Below, in pieces: positions 31,980 through 41,329 of a DNA stretch of 64,000 bases. Under the pieces are notes generated by a model. That model saw nothing but the letters and a program-made list of their open reading frames with translations, was not told where the DNA came from and did no database searches. Every line of letters begins with the position of its first letter. Position 1 is the stretch's first letter. This DNA is from Brachybacterium fresconis (GTDB lineage: Bacteria; Actinomycetota; Actinomycetes; Actinomycetales; Dermabacteraceae): positions 1,736,001 through 1,800,000 of the forward strand of contig NZ_JAGIOC010000001.1 in assembly GCF_017876515.1 (NCBI RefSeq). The letters are read 5' to 3'. Both the position numbers and the translations under genes were made by a program.

Positions 31980-33542
31980 ATGGTACGGAAGATTAGAGCG
32001 AAGCTCGTGCTGCAGCTGCGGGCGGAGGGCTTGTCCGGGCGGGCGATCGCGGCGTCGCAGGGCATGTCGCGCAAGAGCATCACGGCAGTACTGGAAGCTG
32101 CAGACGCGGCCGAGATCAGCTGGGACGATGTCGCCGACTTCCCTGACGGGGAGGTGTATGCCTGGTTGTTCCCGGGCCGGGGTGAGCATGAGAGCGTGTT
32201 CGCCCAGCCGGACTGGGAACGCGCCCACCGCGAGATGGCCCGGGTGGGGGTGACGCTGAAGCTGCTGCACGGTGAGTACGTCGATGCCTGCGCTGCTGCG
32301 GGAGATCCGGCGATGGGCTATGACCGGTTCTGCAAGACCTACCAGCGTCATGTCCTGGTCACCGGGGCCGCCTCCCGGGTCGGGCACAAGGCTGCCGCGA
32401 GCGTGGAGGTCGACTGGTCCGGCCCCACGATGACGCTGAGCGACCCGGTCACCGGGAAGGAGACCAGGGTCTACCTGTTCGTGGGGTGCCTGCCGTTTAG
32501 CCGCTACGCGTTCGCCTGGCCGGCGCTGGATATGCGTCAGGACACCTGGCAGCGCGCGCATGTGGCGATGTTCGAGGCCTTCGGCGGGTCGACGCCCCGG
32601 GTCGTGCCGGACAACCTCAAGACCGGGGTGATCAAGCATCCCCGCGAGGGCGAGGTCGTCCTCAACGACGCCTACCGGGAGATGGCCGCGCACTACTCCG
32701 CGGCAGTCCTTCCCGGCCGGATCAAGAAGCCCAAGGACAAGGCCAGCGTGGAGAACACGGTCGCGCACGTGGCGACCTGGATCATCGCGGGACTGCGGGA
32801 TCGACGATTCACCTCGCTGCCGGAGTTGACAGCAGCGGTCGCCGAGCGGATGGACGAGTACAACGCCGAGCCGTTCCAGAAGCGGCCCGGGTCTCGGGCC
32901 AGCGTCTTCACCGCGGAGGAGAAGCCGTTGCTGACCGTGCTGCCGGCGGTGGGCTATGAGATCTCGCGGTGGGTCTATGCCCGCCGGGTCGGACGCAACG
33001 CGCACGTGGTCTGGGAACGGAACTACTACTCGGTGCCGTTCGCTCATATCGGGGAGCGGGTGGATCTGCGGATCACCGACCGGGCGTTGGAGGTCTATCG
33101 CGGCACCGAGCGGCTGACCAGCCACCTGCTGCTGCCGGAGACTGCGGCCAATGAGTACCGCACCAACGAGGCTGACCTTCCCGGTGGGGAGCGTTACCAG
33201 CCCTGGGACGCTGCACGAGTGAGGGCGTGGGCCGAGCGGATCGGCCCCGCAGCCGTGACCGTGATCGACCGGATCTTCGAGTCCGTGCCCATCGATGAGC
33301 AGGGCCTGGACGCCGCGCTGGCGGTGCTGCGCCTATCGCGCCGCTACTCCAGTGAACGGGTAGAAGCGGCCTGCCAGCTGGCGCTGGCCGGGAGGGTGAG
33401 GTCGCCGCGTTATGCGCACCTGCACCCCATTTTGGCGACCGGCCAGGACCGGATGGCCGCGTTGCGGCCACCACGAGAAGAGAACGCTGAGCAGGGCGGT
33501 TACGTCCGTGGCGGCGACTACTACGCCGGAGGTGTGAAGTGA
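31980..33542 (+). CDS. istA: IS21-family transposase IstA
   Basis: A 520-residue DDE transposase. The N-terminal helix-turn-helix reads LRAEGLSGRAIAASQGMSRK. The catalytic triad is visible as Asp145 in VEVDWSG, Asp211 in VPDNLKTG and Glu258 in KASVENTV. The length is typical of IS21 IstA (~500 aa). The stop overlaps the istB GTG start. All key residues are present, so it is probably functional. Confidence 0.95.
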   Translation: MVRKIRAKLVLQLRAEGLSGRAIAASQGMSRKSITAVLEAADAAEISWDDVADFPDGEVYAWLFPGRGEHESVFAQPDWERAHREMARVGVTLKLLHGEYVDACAAAGDPAMGYDRFCKTYQRHVLVTGAASRVGHKAAASVEVDWSGPTMTLSDPVTGKETRVYLFVGCLPFSRYAFAWPALDMRQDTWQRAHVAMFEAFGGSTPRVVPDNLKTGVIKHPREGEVVLNDAYREMAAHYSAAVLPGRIKKPKDKASVENTVAHVATWIIAGLRDRRFTSLPELTAAVAERMDEYNAEPFQKRPGSRASVFTAEEKPLLTVLPAVGYEISRWVYARRVGRNAHVVWERNYYSVPFAHIGERVDLRITDRALEVYRGTERLTSHLLLPETAANEYRTNEADLPGGERYQPWDAARVRAWAERIGPAAVTVIDRIFESVPIDEQGLDAALAVLRLSRRYSSERVEAACQLALAGRVRSPRYAHLHPILATGQDRMAALRPPREENAEQGGYVRGGDYYAGGVK

Positions 33543-34285
33543 GCGTCATCGATATCGAGACCAAGCGCAAGCTGCGCGAGATGGGCGCGGCACCGCTGCT
33601 GGAAGCGTTCGAGACCCAGGATGAGAACCTCGTGCTGGGGATGGGGTTCGAAGACCGTCTCCAGCTCGCCGTCGACGAGGCCCACTCGATGTTCACCCAC
33701 GCGAAGGTCGAAGGACTGATCCGCCGGGCCAGACTGCGTTACCCCGGTGCTGACCTCCGCCGGCTCGACCTGATCGAGCAGCGCGGCCTGGACCGCAACG
33801 TGATCACCCAGCTCGCGACGTGCTCATTCATCGCCCGCCAGCAGAACGTCGTCTTCCAGGGCTTCACCGGCTCGGGGAAGTCGTATCTGGGATGCGCATT
33901 GGCCAAACAGGCTTGCCAGCACCGAATCCGTGCCCACTACATCCGGATGCCCGACCTCGCCGAGGCCTGGGCCCTGGCCCGCGACAAGCCCCAGGGGAAG
34001 AACAAGTTCCTGCGGAAATACGCAGCGTTCAGCCTGCTGGTGATCGACGAGTGGCTCCTGGACCACCCTGACGCGGACATGCGCTACATGCTGCTGGAGC
34101 TCCTCGAACACCGCTACGACAACGCCTCGACCGTGTTCTGCACCCAGTACGCGAAGAAGGACTGGCACCAACGCCTCGGCTCCGGAGTCCACGCCGACGC
34201 GATCATGGACCGGATCGTCCACAACACCATCTGGGTCGATACCGGCAGCCACAACATGCGCGAGCACGTCGCCACGCTCAAGTAA
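33539..34285 (+). CDS. istB: IS21-family ATP-binding helper IstB
   Basis: A 248-residue AAA+ ATPase with a GTG start at 33539, overlapping istA by 4 bp. Walker A GFTGSGKS lies at 108-115 and Walker B in FSLLVIDEWLL near residue 170. IstB assembles with IstA and helps select target DNA. The C-terminus ends MREHVATLK, and the sub-terminal repeats of the element follow directly. Confidence 0.95.
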   Translation: MSVIDIETKRKLREMGAAPLLEAFETQDENLVLGMGFEDRLQLAVDEAHSMFTHAKVEGLIRRARLRYPGADLRRLDLIEQRGLDRNVITQLATCSFIARQQNVVFQGFTGSGKSYLGCALAKQACQHRIRAHYIRMPDLAEAWALARDKPQGKNKFLRKYAAFSLLVIDEWLLDHPDADMRYMLLELLEHRYDNASTVFCTQYAKKDWHQRLGSGVHADAIMDRIVHNTIWVDTGSHNMREHVATLK

Positions 34286-34402
34286 CCAACCCCGGTGGAG
34301 GCCGGCGGCCCCGACAGCCGCGACCGCTGGCCCCCACCGGCACTACCCCTGGCCCCCAGAGGCAATATCCGGTGGCCTCCACAGCTTCAAATATTCAACT
34401 GC

Positions 34403-35637
34403 CGCTGTTCGCGTTCCTGTTCGGCTACGGGATGGTGCAGTTCTACCGCTCCCGCATCGACCGCGGGATGGAGCCCCGGATCGTGCGGGCCATGATGCGC
34501 CGGCGCCACTGGGGGATGCTGCTGCTGGGCCTGCTGCACGCGACGCTGCTGTTCTACGGGGACATCCTGGGGGCGTACGCGATCGGCGGGCTGCTGCTGG
34601 TGTGGATCTTCTTCGGCCGACGCACCCGCACCCTGATCATCTGGCTCGCCGTGATCGTCGGCCTCATGGCCCTGTTCGCCGTCTTCTCGGTGGTCAGCGC
34701 CGTGGCCCTGGTCTACTTCGCTCCCCCGGAGGCTCTCGCCGCCGCCGGTTCCGGCACCTTCGAGATGGGTCAGCTGCGCGATGTCGCATACGGCCAGCCG
34801 TATCTGGTCTCGCTCCTCGCGCGCCTCGGGGTCTGGGCCGTGGGGATCGTGCCGATGGGGGCGGTCGTCACGCCGCTGCCGATCCTGCTGGGCTGGCTCG
34901 CCGCCCGGCGGCGCGTGCTCGATGAGCCGTGGCGCCACCGGCGGCTGCTGACCGGCGTCGCGGTGGGCGGGATCGTCGTCGGGTGGCTGGGCGGTCTGCC
35001 CGTCGTCCTCGGCTTCCTGGGCGCCCTGCCGCTCCCGGAGAGCGTCTCCTGGGCGTTCAGCGGTGTGAACATGCTGGCCGGGATGGTGTGCGGCGTCGGA
35101 TACGCCGCCGCGTTCGGGCTGCTGGCCGCCCGGCTCGAGGGCCGCGGCGCCAGGTCGGGGACGCACGCCGAGGCGTCTCCGGACGGCGCACCGCAGGACA
35201 GTGCACCGACGGACAGTGCACCGACGGACAGGGCGGAGCGCCGCGAGACCCGCCGGGCGGCGTCGGCGGCCGAGGCCGCGCAGTCCCCTGCCGAGCGCGC
35301 CTACGGCGTCCCCGCCGCCGAGGACGTCCCGGCGCCGACCAGGAGCCCCGGCGTGCTGCTGCGCGCGCTGAGCGCCGTCGGGCAGCGGTCGTTGAGCTTC
35401 TACCTGTTCCAGTCCGTGCTGCTCGCCCCGCTGATGGCGAGCTGGGGCATCGGCCTCGGGGTGCACCTCGGCACGGCGGGCGCCGTGGGGATCGCGTTCG
35501 CGGTGTGGCTGCTCTCGCTGCCGATCTCCCTGGCGCTGGATGCGCGCGGCCTGCGCGGACCGGCCGAGCTGGTGCTGCGGCGGATGACGTACGGCACGCA
35601 TGATCCGCGTCCGTCCCGGGCCGCCCCGACACCCTGA
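34403..35637 (+). pseudogene. DUF418-family membrane protein, 3' part
   Basis: This is the larger remnant of the interrupted gene (5' part at 31571-31817). It holds most of the membrane helices, starting at LPLFAFLFGYGMVQFYRSRI, a DUF418 hallmark, through LLGLLHATLLFYGDILGAYA to a C-terminal set after SFYLFQSVLLAPLMASWGIG. An unusual ~70-residue Ala/Asp/Thr-rich linker (SAPTDSAPTDRAERRETRRA), encoded in part by a 15-bp direct repeat, is inserted between helix groups. The frame reopens by chance inside the element end, so a shortened protein could start there, but it would lack the first helix. The function of DUF418 proteins is not established. Confidence 0.85.
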
Positions 35638-35646
35638 ACACAGAAA

Positions 35647-35690
35647 GGCCGGGGCCCGCACGAAGATCTCTCCTCGTGCGGGCCCCGGCC
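35647..35690. terminator. Bidirectional terminator
   Basis: GGCCGGGGCCCGCACGA pairs perfectly over 17 bp with TCGTGCGGGCCCCGGCC around a 10-nt loop. It separates the convergent DUF418 remnant and nrdE. Confidence 0.88.
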
Positions 35691-35708
35691 CTCGTGCTGA
35701 GCGGAGGC

Positions 35709-37841
35709 TCAGAGCATGCAGCTCACGCAGCCCTCGACCTCGGTGCCCTCGATCGCCATCTGACGCAGGCGGATGTAGTACAGGGTCTTGATGCCCTTGC
35801 GCCAGGCGTAGATCTGCGCCTTGTTGATGTCACGCGTGGTCGCGGTGTCCGGGAAGAACAGCGTCAGCGACAGGCCCTGGTCCACGTGCTGCGTGGCCTC
35901 GGCGTAGGTGTCGACGATCTTCTCGTAGCCGATCTCGTACGCGTCCTCGTAGTACTCGAGGTTCTCGTTGGTCATGTACGGCGCGGGGTAGTAGACCCGG
36001 CCGATCTTGCCTTCCTTGCGGATCTCGATCTTGGAGACGATCGGGTGGATCGAGCTCGTCGAGTGGTTGATGTAGGAGATCGACCCGGTCGGCGGGACCG
36101 CCTGCAGGTAGGCGTTGTACATGCCGTGGGCCGTGACGTCCTCGCGCAGCTGCTTCCAGTCCTCCTGGGTGGGCAGGTGCACGCTGGAGTCCTCGAACAG
36201 GCCGCGGACCTTCTCCGTGCGGGGCTCCCAGACCTGGTCGATGTACTTGTCGAAGTACTCGCCGGTGCCGTAGGCGGAGTTCTCGAAATCGTAGAAGATC
36301 TCGCCCCGCTCCTTGGCGATCTTGTTCGACGCCTTGATGGCGTTGTACGTGACCGCGTAGAAGTACATGTTCGTGAAGTCCAGGCCCTCGTCGGAGCCGT
36401 AGAAGATGGACTCCCTGGCGAGGTAGCCGTGGAGGTTCATCTGCCCCAGACCGATCGCGTGCGACCTGCGGTTGCCCTCGGCGATCGTCGGCACCGACTC
36501 GATGTCCGAGTTGTCCGAGACGGAGGTCAGGCCGCGGATCGCGGTCTCGATGGTCCGCGAGAAGTCCTGCGAGTCCATCGCCTTGGCGATGTTCATCGAG
36601 CCGAGGTTGCAGGAGATGTCCCGCCCGACCTCGTCGTAGGTGAGGTCGTCGTTCATGGCCGAGGGGGTCGAGACCTGCAGGATCTCCGAGCACAGGTTCG
36701 AGTGCGTGACCTTGCCGGGGATCGGGTTGGCCCGGTTCACGGTGTCCTCGAACATGATGTACGGGTAGCCGGACTCGAACTGGATCTCCGCGAGGTTCTG
36801 GAAGAAGTCGCGCGCCTTGATCTTCTTCTTGGAGATGTTCGGGTTGTCGACCATCTCGTGGTAGACGTCCGAGACGTTGACCTCGGCGAACGGCTTGCCG
36901 TACTCGCGCTCCACGTCGTACGGGGAGAAGAGGTACATCGGCTCGTTCTTCTTCGCGAGCTCGAAGGTGATGTCGGGGATGACCACGCCGAGGGAGAGGG
37001 TCTTGATGCGGATCTTCTCGTCGGCGTTCTCGCGCTTGGTGTCCAGGAACCGCAGGATGTCCGGGTGGTGCGCGTTGAGGTACACGGCTCCGGCACCCTG
37101 GCGGGCGCCCAGCTGGTTCGCGTAGGAGAAGGAGTCCTCGAGCAGCTTCATGACGGGGATGACGCCGCTGGACTGGTTCTCGATGTGCTTGATCGGCGCG
37201 CCGTACTCCCGCAGGTTCGACAGCAGCAGCGCGACGCCGCCGCCGCGCTTGGACAGCTGCAGCGCGGAGTTGATGGAACGCCCGATGGACTCCATGTTGT
37301 CCTCGATGCGCAGCAGGAAGCAGCTCACGAGCTCGCCGCGCTGGGCCTTGCCCGCGTTGAGGAAGGTGGGGGTGGCCGGCTGGAAGCGGCCGTCGAGGAT
37401 CTCGTCGACCAGGTTCCGGGCGAGCTGCTCGTCCCCCTCGGCGAGGGTGAGGGCCACCATCACCACGCGGTCCTCGAAGCGCTCCAGGTACCGCTTGCCG
37501 TCGAAGGTCTTCAGCGTGTACGAGGTGTAGTACTTGAACGCGCCGAGGAATGTCGGGAAGCGGAACTTCTTCGCGAAGGCCTGCTCCGACAGGGACTCGA
37601 TGAAGGAGAAGTCGTACTGGGCGAGCATCTCCGGCTCGTAGTACTTGTTCTCCACCAGGTAGTCCATCTTCTCGCGCAGCGAGTGGAAGAACACCGTGTT
37701 GGGGTTCACGTGCTGCAGGAAGTACTCCCGGGCGGCGAGGCGATCCTTGTCGAACTGGATCTTGCCGTCCGCTCCGTAGAGGTTGAGCATCGCATTCAGC
37801 GCGTGGAAGTCGAGCTGCCTGTTGTGCTCGACCGGGGGCAT
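35709..37841 (-). CDS. nrdE: Class Ib ribonucleotide reductase, alpha subunit
   Basis: A 710-residue protein, taken from ATG 37841; the frame opens further up but only through nrdI. The N-terminus [20 protein letters not shown] matches actinobacterial NrdE. Catalytic-site stretches include [20 protein letters not shown] and [20 protein letters not shown], and the C-terminus ends CVSCML, the swinging cysteine pair reduced by NrdH. No N-terminal ATP-cone is present, as in class Ib. It reduces ribonucleoside diphosphates together with NrdF. It follows nrdI by 5 bp in the nrdHIE operon. Confidence 0.96.
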   Translation of the reverse strand: MPPVEHNRQLDFHALNAMLNLYGADGKIQFDKDRLAAREYFLQHVNPNTVFFHSLREKMDYLVENKYYEPEMLAQYDFSFIESLSEQAFAKKFRFPTFLGAFKYYTSYTLKTFDGKRYLERFEDRVVMVALTLAEGDEQLARNLVDEILDGRFQPATPTFLNAGKAQRGELVSCFLLRIEDNMESIGRSINSALQLSKRGGGVALLLSNLREYGAPIKHIENQSSGVIPVMKLLEDSFSYANQLGARQGAGAVYLNAHHPDILRFLDTKRENADEKIRIKTLSLGVVIPDITFELAKKNEPMYLFSPYDVEREYGKPFAEVNVSDVYHEMVDNPNISKKKIKARDFFQNLAEIQFESGYPYIMFEDTVNRANPIPGKVTHSNLCSEILQVSTPSAMNDDLTYDEVGRDISCNLGSMNIAKAMDSQDFSRTIETAIRGLTSVSDNSDIESVPTIAEGNRRSHAIGLGQMNLHGYLARESIFYGSDEGLDFTNMYFYAVTYNAIKASNKIAKERGEIFYDFENSAYGTGEYFDKYIDQVWEPRTEKVRGLFEDSSVHLPTQEDWKQLREDVTAHGMYNAYLQAVPPTGSISYINHSTSSIHPIVSKIEIRKEGKIGRVYYPAPYMTNENLEYYEDAYEIGYEKIVDTYAEATQHVDQGLSLTLFFPDTATTRDINKAQIYAWRKGIKTLYYIRLRQMAIEGTEVEGCVSCML

Positions 37842-37846
37842 CTCGG

Positions 37847-38245
37847 TCAGTGTCGCCAAAACTCTTCCAATCCGTCGTGCACCCTCTGCACATCGCGGGG
37901 GGTGCCGAACAGCTCGAACCTGTACATGTGCGGGACACGGCACTTGGCGGAGATGATGTCTCCGGCCAAGCAGAACGCGTCCCCGAAGTTGGTGTTCCCC
38001 GCACCGATCACGCCCCGGATCCGAGCCCGGTTGCGTTCGTCGTTGAGGAACTTGATGACCTGCTTGGGCACGGCACCGCGGCCGTTGCCCCCGCCATAGG
38101 TCGGGACCACGAGGACGAACTCCTCGTCGACGACGAGGTGCTCCTCCTTGGGGTAGAGCGGGATGCGCGAGGCCGACATCCCGAGCTTCTCGACGAAGCG
38201 CTGGGTATTGCCCGAGACCGAGGAGAAGTAGACGAGGTTGGTCAC
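37847..38245 (-). CDS. nrdI: NrdI flavodoxin-like protein
   Basis: A 132-residue protein from GTG 38245, with GGAGG 7 nt before it. The flavin-binding start [19 protein letters not shown] and the loop [20 protein letters not shown] are characteristic. NrdI supplies the oxidant that activates the manganese cofactor of NrdF. Longer frames upstream overlap nrdH and are rejected. The stop lies 5 bp before the nrdE start. Confidence 0.94.
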   Translation of the reverse strand: MTNLVYFSSVSGNTQRFVEKLGMSASRIPLYPKEEHLVVDEEFVLVVPTYGGGNGRGAVPKQVIKFLNDERNRARIRGVIGAGNTNFGDAFCLAGDIISAKCRVPHMYRFELFGTPRDVQRVHDGLEEFWRH

Positions 38246-38267
38246 GCCGACACCTCCCGGAGGCCGA

Positions 38268-38525
38268 TCAGACCGCGGTGGCGCGGCGCTCCGCGCCGGC
38301 GCCCGCCGAGAGCGCCTTGATCTTGTCGGGACGGAAGCCGGACCAGTGGTCCTGCTCGGTGATGACGACCGGGGCCTGGACGTAGCCCATCGACTTGATG
38401 CGGGCGAGTGCATCGGCATCCTCGGTGATGTCGACGACGTCGTAGGCCATGCCCGCCTTGTTGAGGGCGCGCTTGGTCGCATCGCACTGCACGCAGAGGG
38501 GCTTGGAGTACACGGTGATGTCCAA
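38268..38525 (-). CDS. nrdH: NrdH glutaredoxin-like electron donor
   Basis: An 85-residue thioredoxin-fold protein. The start is TTG at 38525, which aligns [20 protein letters not shown] with known NrdH N-termini; no ATG or GTG fits better. The active site is CVQC, and WSGFRPDKI near the end is the NrdH thioredoxin-reductase-binding motif. The C-terminus ([11 protein letters not shown]) is longer than usual. It is the first gene of nrdHIE, and NrdR boxes lie ~180-225 bp upstream. Confidence 0.93.
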   Translation of the reverse strand: MDITVYSKPLCVQCDATKRALNKAGMAYDVVDITEDADALARIKSMGYVQAPVVITEQDHWSGFRPDKIKALSAGAGAERRATAV

Positions 38526-38702
38526 GGGAAGGGCCTTTCTCGAGCGCCGCGCCGACGGCGCGAAGAGGGTGGTTCTTGCTGGTGGTTCAGGAGGTCCGAA
38601 GACCGTGCCGCGGAGCTCTGGACCCTCCCCACCGCCTCCGACGTCATGACTTCTGATGCGGTGGTCGGTCCCCGGGGAGCCCGGATCTCTGCGACAACGT
38701 CA

Positions 38703-38749
38703 ACACTACACCTAGTGGTGCCTCGACGGAACGACCACAAGATGTACTG
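38703..38749 (-). promoter_or_regulatory. Tandem NrdR boxes upstream of nrdHIE
   Basis: ACACTACACCTAGTGG (38703-38718) and ACCACAAGATGTACTG (38734-38749) both resemble the 16-bp NrdR consensus (ACACTATATCTTGTGG-like) on one or other strand. Their centres are 31 bp apart, three helical turns, as reported for NrdR box pairs. NrdR would repress the operon when dATP is plentiful. The nrdR gene is not in the window. Confidence 0.7.
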
Positions 38750-38762
38750 AGTTACAACCCTG

Positions 38763-38797
38763 TCATCCACAATCGGGTGTTGATGGGTTGTGGACAG
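38763..38797. promoter_or_regulatory. Two facing DnaA-box-like sequences
   Basis: TCATCCACA (38763-38771) and TGTGGACAG (38789-38797) differ from the actinobacterial DnaA box TTGTCCACA (or its complement) at two and one positions. They face each other just upstream of the NrdR boxes. DnaA control of ribonucleotide reductase is known in E. coli; here it is a suggestion only. Confidence 0.35.
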
Positions 38798-38799
38798 AT

Positions 38800-39163
38800 C
38801 GCCAGGAGTGGGGACAGGGCGCGGGGCCCACGCACGAAAGCCGAGGGTCCATGCACATCGCAGTGTGGACGAGGGGTCCGACAGCCGGCCCGACGGTGGA
38901 TGCCGGCCGCCCCGCAGGACCCGGAATCATCCCGGTTCCAGGGCGGATGTGAGGCGGATCCTCGGCGTGTCCGACGCGCGTCCCGGCGTGTCGTCGGCGT
39001 GTCGTGATCCGGCGTCCCGGCGCGGCGGCGTCGGGGGCTCACCGTGTCGCCCGCGCGCCTCCGGGGCGTGCCGGGTGCGCGCCTCCGGAGCGTGCTGGGT
39101 CTGATCCCCCGGTGGCGCGGATGCGCGCCCTGGATCACTGCGGCTCCGGGCCGCTCGGTGCAC
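38800..39163. other. Gene-free GC-rich stretch
   Basis: Open frames exist on both strands but have repetitive Arg/Gly/Pro composition. It contains short degenerate repeats (CGTGTCGTCGGCGTGTCG and a GCGCCTCCGG-based pair near 39056-39090). I see no supported gene. Confidence 0.5.
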
Positions 39164-39204
39164 GCCCAGGACCCCCGGAGCGACGGGCTCCGGGGGTCCT
39201 GGGC
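39164..39204 (-). terminator. Terminator of the Gfo/Idh/MocA gene
   Basis: GCCCAGGACCCCCGGAGC pairs perfectly over 18 bp with GCTCCGGGGGTCCTGGGC. It lies 41 bp past the stop at 39245. Confidence 0.85.
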
Positions 39205-39244
39205 CGCGTGCACGAGGAGACAACCGGACGGGTCTCCTCGCCGC

Positions 39245-41074
39245 TCAGCGGGTCGGGTCCTCCGGTCGCTCGGCGGACGTCGTGCCGTCGTCGGCCGTCG
39301 AGTCGCCGGGGGTCGCGGGGCGCGTGGTCCCGGCGGTGGGCGGCCAGGTCGACTCGGTCGGGGTCTCGAGGTTCCAGACGTCCCCCGGCTCCGCGGCCGA
39401 TGCCGTGGTGCGGTCCTCCTGCGCGGTCGAGGCAGCGCGGTCCCCCTCCCCCGCCGAGGCGGTGCGGGACTCCTGCGCGGGCGGGGCGGCGGGGTTCCCC
39501 GCCTCGGTCGCAGCGGCGCCGCTCTCCTCGGGGTCACTCCCCCGTGTCTCCTCGAGCGCGCTGATCTCCGCGGCCGAGGGGAGCTGCTCGGTCATCTGGG
39601 TCCCGGCAGGAGCGGTCCGCTCCTCTGCATCGGGGGTCGGAGCGACCTCGGCCTGCTCGAGGGTCTCGGCCGCCGGTTCCGGAGCGGGCGATGCCCGCTC
39701 GCTCGCTGCGTGCTCCCCCGCTTCCCCGTGGGTCGTCGCCGATCCCACCGTGGTCATCGTCGGCGCGCCCGGGGTCGTCGCCTCGACAGCGGCGGTGGCC
39801 GTCGAGTCGTCGGCTGTCGCCGCGTCGTCGGACGTCGTCGCCTCACCGTCGGACCCGACCGCCTCACCGTCCGACCCGACCGCCTCGCCGTCGGACCCGG
39901 CCTCCGCCGCCTCTTCCTCGGACTCGGCCTCCTCCTCGGGGTCCTTGTCGATGCTGCGACCGTCGGCGGCCACGATCGTGGCGAGGACCTCGCGCAGCAG
40001 CGTGACCTGGGCGCGCGCCTGCTCCGCCCCGGAGATCGGTGCAGTGCCCTTCTCGACGAAGGCGTGGAAGGCATCCCACATCAGCTCGGCCGAGCCCTTG
40101 GTGGCGGTCGTCCCGGTCTCCTGGACCACGCCGCTCTTCTTCTCCCGCAGCGCGACCGTGGAGCGGCGATCGCCGTGGGAGGGCGCCGGCAGCTCGACCC
40201 GCATCCGGCGGCGGGCCGAGAGCACCTCGATGTGCTCGGAGTACTCGGGGGCGAAGGGCAGGTAGTGCCAGACCAGCCGCACCTGCGCTCCCCCGCCGAG
40301 GGAGCCGAGCAGCTCGATCGAGCCGGGGATCACGCCCTTGGGCCAGTGCCGCACCGCGACCAGATCCGTGATCGGTCCGTAGGTCGCCTCGAGGACGGCC
40401 ATCTGGTGCGCGACGCCGGTCAGCAGACCCTTGACGTAGAGGTCACGATCGCGCTGGGTGGCTCCGTCGCCGGAGCCGGCCACCACTGCGGCCTGCAGCT
40501 CGCTGCGGCGCTGGGTGCGCACCTCGGAGGGCAGATCATAGGAGGAGGTGGTCACGTGGGCGCCGCCGAACAGCGGCTGGCTCGCCGGCATCAGCACCTC
40601 GTGGTCGACCATCCGCAGGTCCTTCAGGGCGATCTGCTCGGACATCCTCTGCACGGAGTCGTCGTACTGCTGGGGGTAGGCCATCATCAGCAGAGGCCGA
40701 CCGGTCATCCGCTCGAAGTCGGCGACCTTCGCGATCTCCTCGGCGGAGTAGCCCAGCGGCGGCTCGACCAGGACGGGGATCCCCCGCCGCATGAGCTGCA
40801 GCAGATCCTCCGCGTGCAGCCCGTCGGTCGACAGCACGGCCGCGTCCACGCTCACCGTCTTCGCCCGCACCGCGGTGATGAGATCCGCGACGGATTCGTA
40901 GCGCACGTCCTCATCCAGTCCCCACACCTCGGAGGACTCCCGACGCCGCCGCGGCGAATGATCCACCAGCGCGGTCACCGCGAACCGGTCCCAGCGCCGC
41001 CGCAGCACCGGCAGGTGCACGGCCTGGGCCATGGTTCCGGCGCCGATCACGGCGATGTTCAGGGTCTTCGGCAT
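39245..41074 (-). CDS. Gfo/Idh/MocA-family oxidoreductase-like protein with long acidic tail
   Basis: A 609-residue protein from ATG 41074, with GAGGAG 8 nt upstream. An in-frame ATG at 41095 lacks a site, and the frame extends far upstream without being coding. The Rossmann N-terminus KTLNIAVIGAGTMAQAVHLP and PVLVEPPLGYSAEEI (where the family has EKP) are typical; the usual catalytic Lys is replaced by Pro here. The substrate domain ends near residue ~375. The last ~230 residues are low-complexity Ala/Glu/Ser/Thr, with three GSDGEA(V/T) repeats encoded by 21-bp DNA units (39840-39900). It may be a structural or regulatory protein rather than an enzyme. Confidence 0.75.
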   Translation of the reverse strand: MPKTLNIAVIGAGTMAQAVHLPVLRRRWDRFAVTALVDHSPRRRRESSEVWGLDEDVRYESVADLITAVRAKTVSVDAAVLSTDGLHAEDLLQLMRRGIPVLVEPPLGYSAEEIAKVADFERMTGRPLLMMAYPQQYDDSVQRMSEQIALKDLRMVDHEVLMPASQPLFGGAHVTTSSYDLPSEVRTQRRSELQAAVVAGSGDGATQRDRDLYVKGLLTGVAHQMAVLEATYGPITDLVAVRHWPKGVIPGSIELLGSLGGGAQVRLVWHYLPFAPEYSEHIEVLSARRRMRVELPAPSHGDRRSTVALREKKSGVVQETGTTATKGSAELMWDAFHAFVEKGTAPISGAEQARAQVTLLREVLATIVAADGRSIDKDPEEEAESEEEAAEAGSDGEAVGSDGEAVGSDGEATTSDDAATADDSTATAAVEATTPGAPTMTTVGSATTHGEAGEHAASERASPAPEPAAETLEQAEVAPTPDAEERTAPAGTQMTEQLPSAAEISALEETRGSDPEESGAAATEAGNPAAPPAQESRTASAGEGDRAASTAQEDRTTASAAEPGDVWNLETPTESTWPPTAGTTRPATPGDSTADDGTTSAERPEDPTR

Positions 41075-41329
41075 CGACAGGCTCCTCGGGCTCATCAGGG
41101 ATCGGCCTCCGCCACGGGGCACCGCGGCGCGATGGCCGTCCCCGGCTCCGCGCCTCCGGTCCGGCGCGTGACGCACGCCTGTTCTACCACACCGGTGGTG
41201 ACCGCCACCTGGCCACTTCTCCAGTGCGACCTGCGCATCATCGAAGCGCACGACGGGGTACGTCGTCCCGCCCGGCCCCGGAGCGGATATATCCTGGCAC
41301 GCAGTCCAGGACATCTTCAGGAGGACCCC

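Larger units (their letters stand above)
31818..34397 (+). mobile_element. Complete IS21-family insertion sequence (2580 bp)
   Basis: Ends begin TGAATATT on both sides (31818 and, inverted, 34397), continuing as imperfect terminal repeats with matching TGGnGnCC. Repeated GGGGGCCA-type sub-terminal motifs occur near both ends, as is usual for IS21. The element is flanked by a 5-bp direct duplication ACTGC (31813-31817 and 34398-34402). It carries istA and istB, overlapping by 4 bp and both intact, so it may still be active. It is inserted in a DUF418-family gene. Confidence 0.93.
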
